Below are positions 54,897-64,000 of a stretch of DNA of 64,000 nt, in pieces. The notes under the pieces were generated by a model. That model was not told where the DNA came from. It did no database searches and was given only the letters and a program-made list of their open reading frames with translations. Location of the stretch: the NCBI GenBank assembly GCA_963693365.1, contig CAVNZM010000004.1, forward strand, positions 806,001 to 870,000, read 5' to 3'. The translations under genes and the position numbers were made by a program. This DNA is from Amoebidium appalachense (taxonomy: Eukaryota; Ichthyosporea). Each line of letters starts with the position of its first letter. Position 1 is the stretch's first letter.

Positions 54897-55313
54897 ACAT
54901 GTACACACACAAAAAAAAAAGCCTCCAAGAGACAAAAAAAGGGAAGGCTTTGGCTTGCCGTGGTAAATATATCAGGGGTCTTGACACCTATCTATTTATT
55001 ATCTATCCATATTGTTTAGGAACCAGTTTTTTCAAACACAAAGTGGCAATAATTTCCCTGATCATACTTACGATGTTTTTTAAACACAGAGTTCGCCGTT
55101 GCTCTAGGATAATATATCAGCATACAGATGTAAAGTTCCTTGTGTAGATGCACGTTTTTGTATATTCAATGTTCTGTGCTAGAGACAATATATTCTCGTT
55201 GCCATGTAAGATCTTTGTGAATAGCTCCTTCGTAAATTTTTCTTTTGACTGGATTTATTCAACGGAAAGATATGCAAGTATGCACGGCATACGGAGAAGA
55301 CAATAAAAAAACT
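54243..55313. other. Spacer after the STK32 gene
   Basis: About 1.1 kb of AT-rich DNA containing one AC repeat (about 54811-54891). No gene or clear regulatory element seen. Confidence 0.5.
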
Positions 55314-56584
55314 TCACGAGTTATCCAGTAACAAGTGCATACTGAGATACCTGAACACTGTGTGAAAATCATATAAATACTCAATGTGACGACCAACAGA
55401 ATTCAACAAAAAGTCTAAAGTGTTCACATTGCCAGCTAGTGTAGCAGATACCCGGAGGGAAAGAGGTAAAACGCAACATAAAAATTCACACCTATCAACA
55501 TGCTTGCGATTAAAAAGGTCAGCACAAAAGTGGCACCAGCGGCGATGAAAACAAGAATTACAGCGCCACTGCACAACTTCCCAGGCAATATCAACATCAG
55601 AGCACCATACAGACTTATCTACTAGGGTGGTATCCATACAGCAGGAGAAATGTATCCTGCCAAAGCTCCCAAAAAGCGATAATGATCAGTACGGTGTTGC
55701 CTAAGGAACATAACACATGCCGACTGAGTTTTACCTTTGATTTCTCTATCAGAACGAGAAAGAAACTTATACTGCGTATGGTAATAACGCGAAAAGGCAG
55801 AAAAAACAGGAAGAGAAAAGAAAGAGGGAGTGAGATAGCGAGAGGAAGAATCAGGTTGAAAGAGGGTAGGCTGAGGACATTCAGAAGTAGCGTTGGTGAA
55901 TCGGGGGGGAAGAGGGATGGAGGGAAGGGGGGGAAAGAAAGCATAAAGAGGGTGACCATCAGGTAGCCTAACTAAATGAAAACAAAAACGAAGAGACAAT
56001 TCCTCCATACGACAAACAGCAGACGACAATCCAAACATACTGATTAAGGGAGGCACAAACCGAGTACGAAACAAAGTGCGTAGCGCAGTACCCTGAAAAT
56101 CGTCGAACTCTTTCAGCGCCATTGCCGCCTCGCGAGGTGGGGCGCAGGCCAATAGCGGAAGTCCATATTCGAAAGTCGGCCGTAAAAAAGTTTTATAGTA
56201 GAGAAGAAGGTTCGCAGGATGGATCACAGACTCCTGTTGAAACATATTTGACATGATGTGAAGCTTACCCTTCGCACGAGCGATCCGTGCCGTGAGGAGC
56301 TTGCGGAAATCAATACCCCGTGCAGTAAAAGGAATACCCAAATAGTCATAGGTGCTCTGAACAGGAATAGGAAGGCCGGCCAATCGAAAGGAAGTGTTCT
56401 TCGAAAAAGTAGCACACTTTGCAATTCCGACTGTCATGAGATTCTCGGTGCACCAGTGATCCACCTGACGAAGCATCTGGTGCATGACATCTTCGGTTAA
56501 GGAACAAAGAAAATTGAAAATATTATGGGACCGGCATCTTATTGGATCAATGCGCATCAAGCAAGAACTTTGGTACAAATCCAT
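55314..56584 (-). pseudogene. 5'-truncated LINE (non-LTR) retrotransposon: end of reverse transcriptase and C-terminal Cys/His motif
   Basis: The longer reading frame (56584-55622) reads like the segment after the catalytic site of a non-LTR reverse transcriptase: MLRQVDHWC, then GIAKCATF, then STYDYLGIPF, then LLYYKTFLRPTFEYGLPLL. The YADD catalytic box and everything before it are missing. A second frame (55637-55314) overlaps by a few bases and continues with CHFCADLFNRKHVDRC, a C-x2-C-x7-H-x3-C zinc knuckle as found at LINE C-termini. The frame change near 55622-55637 marks a break. No poly-A tail or target duplication was recognised. A dead fragment. Confidence 0.7.
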
Positions 56585-57167
56585 GACTATATTATAACAA
56601 TTTGGTCTGATTGAGTCAAAGCCTTTACTGTGAAATTTTGGACTCTGTTTCTGGCCAATTGTAAGCTATTTTATCGCCTTTATAACTTATGGTTTTGCCG
56701 GTTACGAAAGCTGGAGGAGGCGGCGCGCCCCACGATGACTTGCCCCGGGCCGGCCGGCAACTGAGGAGAGATAGAGGTTTTCATAGACGAAGGGTGAGAA
56801 GGGAGTTGGCTTATTGATGTAAATAATAACAGAAAATAGTTATCACCTCTGTCTACAAAGTTCTACTTTCCTTGCAAAGATTATTTCGTACTCTATTTCG
56901 TCGAGTACCGGAACTCAGTGAGGGTCCGATGCTGTTGACTCTTCAGATCTCAGCCTTACATACAAATCTCATGTCAATCCCCCTTATAACGATTTTCTAG
57001 TTATTGGCTTTCATGGCAGCCTAATTTGCCGCCAATCATTGTTATATCAAACTGCTGTGCAACATCCCACAGAGACACGCCTAATTTCACCCCACATAGC
57101 AGACAACCCTCCAACAAAACACTGTGACCCTCCGCCCACCACGTCCATCGAACACAACTTTGGGAAG
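56585..57167. other. Spacer upstream of the Ras-like gene
   Basis: AT-rich except for a small GC-rich island at 56715-56765. Probably holds the promoter of the plus-strand gene at 57168. No TATA box in a convincing position. Confidence 0.4.
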
Positions 57168-58151
57168 ATGCTGAACCTAATTGTATGGATGGCCGGGGAC
57201 GGAGCTAGCACGCTACGTGCAGCTATATTAGGGCTGGGGGAGAGTGGTACCCAGTCGTATGTATACCTGAACGAAGCAAGTGATGTGAAGATGTCAGCAT
57301 CACAATCCACTTCTTCGTTAGTGCACATTTCCTCACCACTCCCGCGGAAAAGAAACTCGTTTACGAGCCCTTCGAATCCTTCCGCAAGTAGCCCAAACCC
57401 AAGCAAAAGCGTGAGCAAAACACCCCCAAACGCCTTCATTTTGACATTTTTAGCAGAAAAGGGGGAGGATTCTCTTCTTCGCTGCCACGAGTTCGTCTAC
57501 ATGGTGCGTCAGAGTTTTGCCACCGTGCCAGTCGTTTTGGTTGCCGTGCGCCTGAGCCCGGAGACAGACATCACCACACGACCTGTGTGGGGTCTAGCCC
57601 AGCAGTTTGGCAAGGAGATAAACGCACACACCGTTTTGTCTTGCTGTCCGGCAGAAAAATTCGAGGTTGTGGAGGTGTTTCTTCAGTCTGGCGTGGCTGC
57701 TCTACAGACCGTGGGTGGGCCAGGCACACAGGATGAGACACGCGCAGCCGCAGAAAAGGGCACACACACACCGGGTAGGCCAGCACGAATGCACAGGTTT
57801 ACAGTTTCACTGCCCAAGAGGGAGAGGGAGAAGGAGAGGGATATGGGGCTGGGGTCTGTCTCTGCAATATCGCTGCTAGAAGAAGACTTTGACCGGGACG
57901 AAAAAGAAGCATATGCCACAAGCGGTGCTGCCCCCCACCACAGCAACACTTTTTGCAACCCACGACAAAGAATAAAACCAGCGGTAGATATGGGTACAGG
58001 CGGGCAGGCTTTTGAGGTGCCTTTAAAGACGTTTGTGTATGGTAGCGGGGAAAGGAGTGTGGCTGCTGGGGAGAAGGTTTTAAGAGCAGAGCCCGGGCTG
58101 CAGAATAGCAACACGCTGGACTTTGTGCGCACACACACAGCACCCTCATAG
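57168..58151 (+). CDS. Degenerate Ras-like protein, single exon, 327 residues, probable pseudo-GTPase
   Basis: ATG at 57168 is chosen because it directly precedes the first strand of the fold. The frame is open upstream to 57039 but without another ATG. MLNLIVWMAGDGASTLRAAI looks like beta-1 plus P-loop, yet the GxxxxGK[ST] lysine is absent. No DxxG motif follows; a Ser/Pro-rich insert occupies the switch region. The second half again follows the Ras plan: FILTFLAEKGEDSL, then VPVVLVAVRLSPETD where NKxD should be, then WGLAQQFGKEI, then SCCPAEKFEVVEVFL at the SAK position. The C-terminal 110 residues are charged, without a CAAX box. Nucleotide binding is doubtful; a scaffold or regulator role is inference. 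Confidence 0.6.
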   Translation: MLNLIVWMAGDGASTLRAAILGLGESGTQSYVYLNEASDVKMSASQSTSSLVHISSPLPRKRNSFTSPSNPSASSPNPSKSVSKTPPNAFILTFLAEKGEDSLLRCHEFVYMVRQSFATVPVVLVAVRLSPETDITTRPVWGLAQQFGKEINAHTVLSCCPAEKFEVVEVFLQSGVAALQTVGGPGTQDETRAAAEKGTHTPGRPARMHRFTVSLPKREREKERDMGLGSVSAISLLEEDFDRDEKEAYATSGAAPHHSNTFCNPRQRIKPAVDMGTGGQAFEVPLKTFVYGSGERSVAAGEKVLRAEPGLQNSNTLDFVRTHTAPS

Positions 58152-58920
58152 CATAGGTGCTGGATTAGAATAGATATTGTCAATGGTCATAGAACGATCC
58201 GGGCATATTAGTATGTCTAATTCACATATGTTGCATCTTTGCAAAGATGACCGTCTAGCAACAGGTAGAAAAATACTACCTACGGCAATAGGTGCCAGAC
58301 TGCTATAAAGACTCTGAAGCTACTATGAGCAGGAGACTCTGCCGCATGATAGGGAAATAGTTGTGAAGTTGTAATGCCGTGTTGACTTCTGATGAGATTT
58401 ACGTAGCTGTGCACAGGCGGTTTACAATTAACATAATAATATTGGTCCGGAAATAGGCTCCAAATCTTAAGCTTAAGGCCCCTTGTCTTGTATGCGTGAA
58501 CCTGGTAGGGTTCGTTATCGTTTAACCCCCCCCCCCCCCCCCCTTCCCCCCCTCCCCCGGGGCCCTTGTTTTTCTTTCATTTTATTTTATTTTTATTTAA
58601 AAAAAAATTATTTTTTTGGGGGGGGGGGGTCTTTTTCTTTTCTCTGATTTCTTTCTTTTTGTTTCTTTCTGTTCTTTTCTTTTTTTTTTAATTTCTTTTT
58701 TTTTTTTAAATAGGGAGGGGTGGGGCGGGGGGTATCGGGGGAGGGGGGAAGGGGTGTGTGTGTGTGTGTGTATGTGTGTGTGGTGGTGGTGGTGGTGGGG
58801 ATGGGGGGTGGGGGGGGTGGGGGGGGGGAGGGTTCGGGGCTCAAATTTGGGTGTAAGACGTGTGTGTGTGTGTGTGTGCATACACGTGTGCGTGTGTACC
58901 GTAACGGCGCGCGTGTGTGT

Positions 58921-58957
<37 letters not shown>

Positions 58958-59304
58958 TATGTGTGTGTCTCTCTCTGTGTGTGTGTAGGAGCATGCGCAC
59001 GCACATGCGTGGGTTGTGTGTGTGTTGGCCTAGGGAGGAAGAGGATGGAGGGGGAGGAGGGGAGGGATAGAGGTGGGGGGGGGGGGGGGGGGGGGCATTA
59101 CGCGTATAAACATGCAGGTGGCCGGGCACCCGTCGCACTCTGTTGCTATGCCGTGTGTATGTGTTTCGTCTTGGCCTGCGTAACTTTTGGTTTTGAAGCA
59201 CGCGCGCGCGCACACACACACACACACACACATACCTACACGCACTCATACATACCACACACACACACACATACCTACACGCCCTCATACATGCCACACA
59301 CACA

Positions 59305-59346
<42 letters not shown>

Positions 59347-59710
59347 GTGACACACACAGACACATACAGATACACACGCCGTACATGCACGCACACGTGC
59401 GCACCTTGCAAGCAGACAAAAACACCATGACACACACATACACGAACACACACACACACGGTACACAAATACACGTACAAAGACACTGTAAGACACATAC
59501 ATACACACACACACCAAAAAAAAAAAAAAGAAAGAACAGGTGTATATCCACGAACTGCAAGACTTGTCACATACTCATCCACCTACTTCTCCCTTTCTCT
59601 GACTTGTGGCACTCCGTGACGCCTATGCAACGAGTAAAGAGTAAAATTGTCCATGTGGAAGTCACGGGGCGGGCGGGGGTGGGGGGGGGGGGGGGGGGAG
59701 GGGGGGGGGG

Positions 59711-59750
<40 letters not shown>

Positions 59751-60156
59751 TTAGACCTTTTTCTATACCAGCAGAAAAAATTCGAAAAGCACATGCTTGT
59801 ATATATAGGCATAAAAAACACACTCTTGAGTGATCAGACTTCGTTCAATTCCAAGCCTAATATAGTAAACACTCGAACCCTTCCGCTATTACTAAAATTA
59901 TCTTTTTTGTATTTGCCCACCAATATAATGGCCTGTCTAGGACAAGCCAATGGGAAAGGAGGCATGAATTGCAGATTCTCTCTGAGCCAATCATTGTCTT
60001 CGTAACATCGGACTCCCCGGAAGCCCCCCCCCCCCCCCCTCCCCCCCCCCCCCCCCCCCCCCCTGCGCCGAGCCCTCGCCTCACTCCCCCCACCTTCGAA
60101 GCCTCTGAGACCGGGTCTCCGTCTTCCCCCAGTTTACTCCCCCCCCCTCTCTCTCT

Positions 60157-60204
<48 letters not shown>

Positions 60205-60514
60205 ACACGCGCGCGCGCGCGCGCGCGCAAAAAAAAGAAAAAAAGAAAAAAAGAAAAAAGAAAACCTGGGCGTTATCCCGGTGGCATTTCATGTTCGATT
60301 GAATATGGCAAGAGCAATAAGAAAAATTGTTGCACAGCCGTTAGCTGTGAGATAGACCCCCTACCCTACCCCTAGGCTTCCTCCTCAGAAACATGCATGC
60401 TTACGTGTGGACCCCGAGCCCCCCCCCCCCCCCCCCCCCCCCCCCAACCAACCATAAAGTAAAGTTCCTGTCCCCCCCCCCCCCCCCCCCCCCACCACCA
60501 CCCATAAAGTTTTT

Positions 60515-60547
<33 letters not shown>

Positions 60548-60831
60548 ACCCACCCAAAACACACGCACACACATCCGCACCCCCACCCATCCACCTACCC
60601 CCCTACACACACGCCGCGACACCACACACAAGCAAGCAGTACACACGCATCACCATTATGATCACTGGGCCCTGCCCACCGACATTATGGTAAATAATGG
60701 GAGACATTTGGCTAGCTAGGCACGGTCACCGGCACGTGTGTGTGCAGGCACGTACAGGCACTGTTACATACACGAATATGTCAGCTTGAAGACAGCGTAA
60801 TTCTGGAGCGCACACACAGCATATCTCAGTC
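58152..60831. other. Repeat-dense region with candidate exons of an unidentified gene
   Basis: To about 58500 the DNA is ordinary AT-rich. From 58527 on it is filled with C, G and T runs, GT and AC repeats, and a (GC)n block at 60207-60228, the texture found elsewhere only in introns. Three CCAAT-like boxes at 59920-59995 look like a promoter. See the candidate exons at 59102-59623. Confidence 0.4.
59102..59623 (-). CDS. Two candidate exons of an unidentified minus-strand gene
   Basis: Exon 59623-59588 (acceptor GCATAG|GCGTCA, donor GAGAA|GTAGGT) and exon 59175-59102 (acceptor TACGCAG|GCCAAG, donor ACGC|GTAATG followed by a C run) are both read from splice motifs. Their phases (1-1, then 1-0) join, giving VTECHKSEKGRSQDE and then HGIATECDGCPATCMFIR. 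The cysteine spacing suggests a small metal-binding or disulfide module. I do not recognise a family. Start and end of the gene were not found. Confidence 0.3.
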
Positions 60832-61045
60832 TTATAGTTGAGCATTTTTTTCATCTGGTACTTCAACAAGCACACAATTTACTACAACTTCAGACACGGT
60901 CAACGGAGCACCATGATCCAATGCACATGCTGCAGCAACAGTTGCCGAAGATGGGCCACAGAGATGATAGTATTTACTCTGCAGCAGGTCTTCCCAATCC
61001 CCTACTATCTCCACGTGACCGATTTTGACCAAAATCAAAACTGCG
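60832..61045 (-). CDS. Unidentified exon or small ORF
   Basis: Open frame of about 70 codons ending in a stop near 60832, preceded by an acceptor-like GTGCACCGCAG. It reads LILVKIGHVEIVGDWEDLLQ, then YYHLCGPSSATVAAAC, and ends VEVPDEKNAQL. Composition is protein-like and contains no simple repeat. Further minus-strand open stretches lie at about 61150-61260 and 61340-61430, around a (CA)n block (sense) at 61283-61338. No family recognised; it could be the last exon of a gene. Confidence 0.3.
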
Positions 61046-61278
61046 GTGCACACGTCAGTGTCACGTCACATAACGTGACTACTATATTGATGCGCATGCA
61101 AGCATGCACAGCCTTCCCCCCCCCTGATGTGCTGTTTATTATCGACATATATATGAGCTGTGATGAGGCATATCGGGCACCAAGGCCAACAGTACTTCCA
61201 CCCACCCAACAAGATACACATTTTGAAAAGCAACATGGCAGAATATGCAGTACATCATATGGGGGTGTAACGTTCAAG

Positions 61279-61339
<61 letters not shown>

Positions 61340-61509
61340 ACCGATATTATGGGATGCCCCAAGCATTGGATGCTGGGCTCTATGACCTTCCTCGATCGGA
61401 TGGATTGAGTCATGTATTGCATTAAAGGCCGCTGTTATTTATGAGCCTGATACACAACGGCTGCAAAGTTACAGATTCTGAGGGCACACTGCTGGGCTCT
61501 GTACATATT

Positions 61510-61515
61510 TTTATT
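61510..61515 (-). terminator. AATAAA polyadenylation signal of the PIGW gene
   Basis: Minus-strand AATAAA about 196 bp downstream of the PIGW stop codon, a normal distance for a 3' UTR end. Confidence 0.5.
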
Positions 61516-61710
61516 CATTTATGCTTGCACATGTGCAGCAAAACGAAAGTCAAAAGAATACACTGTCGGGGGCAAAAAAAAACAAAACAGAAAACAGACA
61601 CAATAAATGACAGCCATGTCTAGCATGTGCATATTTATGGATCTAGGGCCTGAGCCAAAGAAAAAACATCAAAAAGAGCCAACGCCAACACCCACACCCG
61701 CCCACAGGCA

Positions 61711-61878
61711 TCACCAGAACTTGAGCGTGATGTCTTTTCTGTGCAGTAGCAGTGCCACTGTACAGACGACTGTGGTGTATGCCATGACCACAGTAAGGGC
61801 GGTAGGTGTGTCTGCACACAGTGTGCGCATGAGCATGTTGGTGCACCCCGTCAGCACGTTGCCCTGCCGGTGTGGCGT

Positions 61879-61934
<56 letters not shown>

Positions 61935-61978
61935 CCCGTGTGCATGCATGATGGTACATTGGAAGGGCCTGGCGCACG

Positions 61979-62010
<32 letters not shown>

Positions 62011-62510
62011 CGTTAGGAGCATATGTGTGCATGCGTGTGTGCCATGCATGAATGTGCACGTAAAACATGAGGAGGGGAATAGACGGAATTTATGACGATG
62101 TATAATGGAAATGGGGTGGGAACACACAAAATGGGATGGCTTAGGAGCACGATACAGGAAGATGCAGAGAGACGTGTTTGTTTGTGTGTGTGTGTGTGTG
62201 CACACTGCTATGCTACTTGGGGAAAGACAGAGGCGTTGCGGGGGTGTGGTGGTGCAGGGTCACGGCGGTGGGTGCGCGCGCGTGTGTGTGTGTGTGTGTG
62301 CGTGTATGTGCGTGCATTTGGGGGGGGGGGGGGGGGGGGGGTTGGAGAGGGGACATGGATACCAGCAGGAATGTAAAAAGTTGGTTTCTGTTTACGGCAT
62401 CGACCAAGGGCACCTGCACGGGGCCAAGCACTAGGGCAAGGTCGGCCAGTAGGAACACAGCCTGCAGCACACAGTACATGCCCAGCACATAGGCCGCATA
62501 TGGCAGGTTG

Positions 62511-62554
<44 letters not shown>

Positions 62555-62971
62555 GAGGGGGGGGGGGGGGGGGGGGGGGGGGAGGGGATTGGTTAAGTTA
62601 GCCGCTATACAGGTAGCAATTCTATGTTGATGCTGCCACCACATGATGAACAAGCCACAGACTTAACCTGTACATGAGCGAGGCGAGCAGAGAGAGGCCC
62701 GTGCAGGTTTCTTCTGCATTCTGCCTAACAACTAAGACACACGCTCCCCTCCGACAAACCGTCCCTTACAAAAACAAGCACCACACAACTGGGACGAAGA
62801 GGAAAGCCAATTCACAATCCATGGCAAGGGCCCAAAATGATGTATTGTGCGTTTAGAGATACCCAGATATCCCCCCCCCCCCCCCCCCCCCCCCCCACGG
62901 CTTACCAAAGGGAAAAAGAGGAGGACAAGAAAAGTGGAGGGAAAAAAAGAAGGGAGGAAGGAGGTTTTTTT

Positions 62972-63013
<42 letters not shown>

Positions 63014-63560
63014 ACCATTTTCCGTGATGGGGGTTCGCCAGCAGCCTGCACCACCCAAGCAAAAAGTCAGTCAGTCAGCCAGTCCTACGAGACACATGCA
63101 CTAACTATGCACCATACCCCTGTGCATCCCTCAATCACACACCCAAATATCATGGTACATTCAGGTCGTCTACGTTCAAAAAATTAAAAAAAACCACACT
63201 TTATACAATCTGTGTTGTGCAACCACCCGGTGATCACAGCTTGGCAACAAGTACGGACCCCCCCCCCCCCCCCTCTTCCCATCCTTGTCATACAGTACCA
63301 CATGCCGTGCAAGCTTAGGGTTACCGTTCCAGGTTCGTGCGTGGCAGTATGGTCTTGGGTTAGCTGGATTGGTTGTGTTTTTCTTCGGGTTGGTTGTAAT
63401 AGGGTTGACATCATGCCTGTGTGCGTGTGCATGTGTGCCTGCATGTTCGTGAGGGTGTGTGTGTGTGTGTACGTCTGCACTCTATGTTTGAGAGCTTGCG
63501 CATGCGCGTGTCACAAGTTTGTGTTGTGTTGTGTATGTGTGTGTGTGGTGGTGGTGGTGG

Positions 63561-63597
<37 letters not shown>

Positions 63598-63753
63598 GGG
63601 GGGAAATGTTGGACCTCGCAAGCAGCCACGATGCCAAACAGAGCAGCAGCAGCAGCAGCCAGGGCAAAGGTGAAGCGCCACCAGGCAGCTAGAGGTCGGT
63701 TAGACAGCATGTGCCGGCCTATCTCCATGCTGACTAGGTACAGCCCAAGATAC

Positions 63754-63836
<83 letters not shown>

Positions 63837-63943
63837 GTGTGTGTGTATGCGAGAAGTTCAGTCCAAGATGCCCTGCATGCAGCCAGGGACATTTGCATGT
63901 ACATGTGGTGTAGAGTGCAGTCATAGATTTGAGGGGCCCTTGG

Positions 63944-63980
<37 letters not shown>

Positions 63981-64000
63981 TGTGCGTGTATGGCTGAGCG
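61711..64000 (-). CDS. PIGW: PIGW/GWT1, inositol acyltransferase of GPI-anchor synthesis, 3' part
   Basis: Multi-pass ER membrane enzyme that acylates the inositol of GlcN-PI. Exons: 63754-63615 (YLGLYLVSMEIGRHML, then an Ala-rich helix), 63045-63016 (30-nt micro-exon, GEPPSRKM), 62512-62363 (VNLPYAAYVLGMYC, VPLVDAVNRNQLFTFLL) and 61863-61711 (GNVLTGCTNMLMRTL, ending RKDITLKFW and TGA). All phases join. The order EYLGLY-type segment, SR-[RK]-M-NLPY, NRNQLF-FLL-NVLTG and a final KFW is the characteristic C-terminal half of PIGW/Gwt1. Upstream exons lie beyond 64000. Two acceptors are (CA)nCAG. The first listed exon has a weak donor, GAG|GTCCAA. Confidence 0.85.
63756..63850. repeat. (GT)n tract abutting a PIGW exon
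   Basis: Sense (CA)nCAG|GGTATC: the repeat runs directly into the 3' splice site of exon 63754-63615, as in the receptor gene. The remaining window end (63850-64000) holds more GT repeat and no exon I can support. Confidence 0.85.

Noticed and set aside
56715-56765. Cluster of rare-cutter sites (GGCGCGCC, CCCGGG, GGCCGGCC), possible vector remnant
   Set aside because: Sequence on both sides is ordinary genomic DNA and no further vector-like sequence is seen. Best explained as a small GC-rich island.
63700-63946. Minus-strand ORF upstream of the PIGW exon
   Set aside because: It runs through a CA array and lies on the intron side of the (CA)nCAG acceptor at 63755.

Overview
This is nuclear DNA from a eukaryote with many introns, most likely a unicellular relative of animals such as a choanoflagellate or another holozoan. 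The evidence is an animal-type receptor tyrosine kinase (HRDLAARN catalytic loop), an STK32/YANK kinase and spliceosomal GT-AG introns throughout. No species is claimed. Introns are crowded with (CA)n/(TG)n, (GA)n/(CT)n and long C or G runs. Most gene-poor spacers contain few of these.

Layout. Positions 1-32,236, minus strand: one giant receptor tyrosine kinase gene, open at its 3' end. I resolved 49 coding exons whose phases all join, giving about 2,063 residues in the window. The order is signal peptide, leucine-rich repeats, C-type lectin domain, Thr/Ala mucin stretch, SEA-like module, EGF and 24-residue cysteine modules, second SEA-like module, membrane helix, SH3-ligand juxtamembrane segment, tyrosine kinase, Tyr-containing tail. 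Positions 32.8-37.1 kb: spacer with promoter-like elements. Positions 37.16-42.1 kb, plus: RRM-RGG-RRM RNA-binding protein. Positions 42.2-44.4 kb: spacer with a CCAAT cluster. Positions 44.41-54.24 kb, plus: complete STK32-type Ser/Thr kinase in 14 exons, 425 residues, with an N-myristoylation first exon. Positions 55.3-56.6 kb, minus: 5'-truncated LINE reverse transcriptase remnant. Positions 57.17-58.15 kb, plus: single-exon degenerate Ras-like protein. Positions 58.5-61.4 kb: repeat-dense DNA with candidate minus-strand exons of unidentified genes. Positions 61.5-64 kb, minus: 3' half of PIGW/GWT1, the inositol acyltransferase of GPI-anchor synthesis.

The genes do not form one pathway. 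The strongest observations are the receptor architecture, its repeated 72-nt exons, an intron pattern in which (CA)nCAG is itself the 3' splice site and (TG)n follows the 5' splice site, and the Ras-like protein lacking its nucleotide-binding residues. Exon calls rest on reading splice motifs, phase and family resemblance by eye. No transcript or database search was available.
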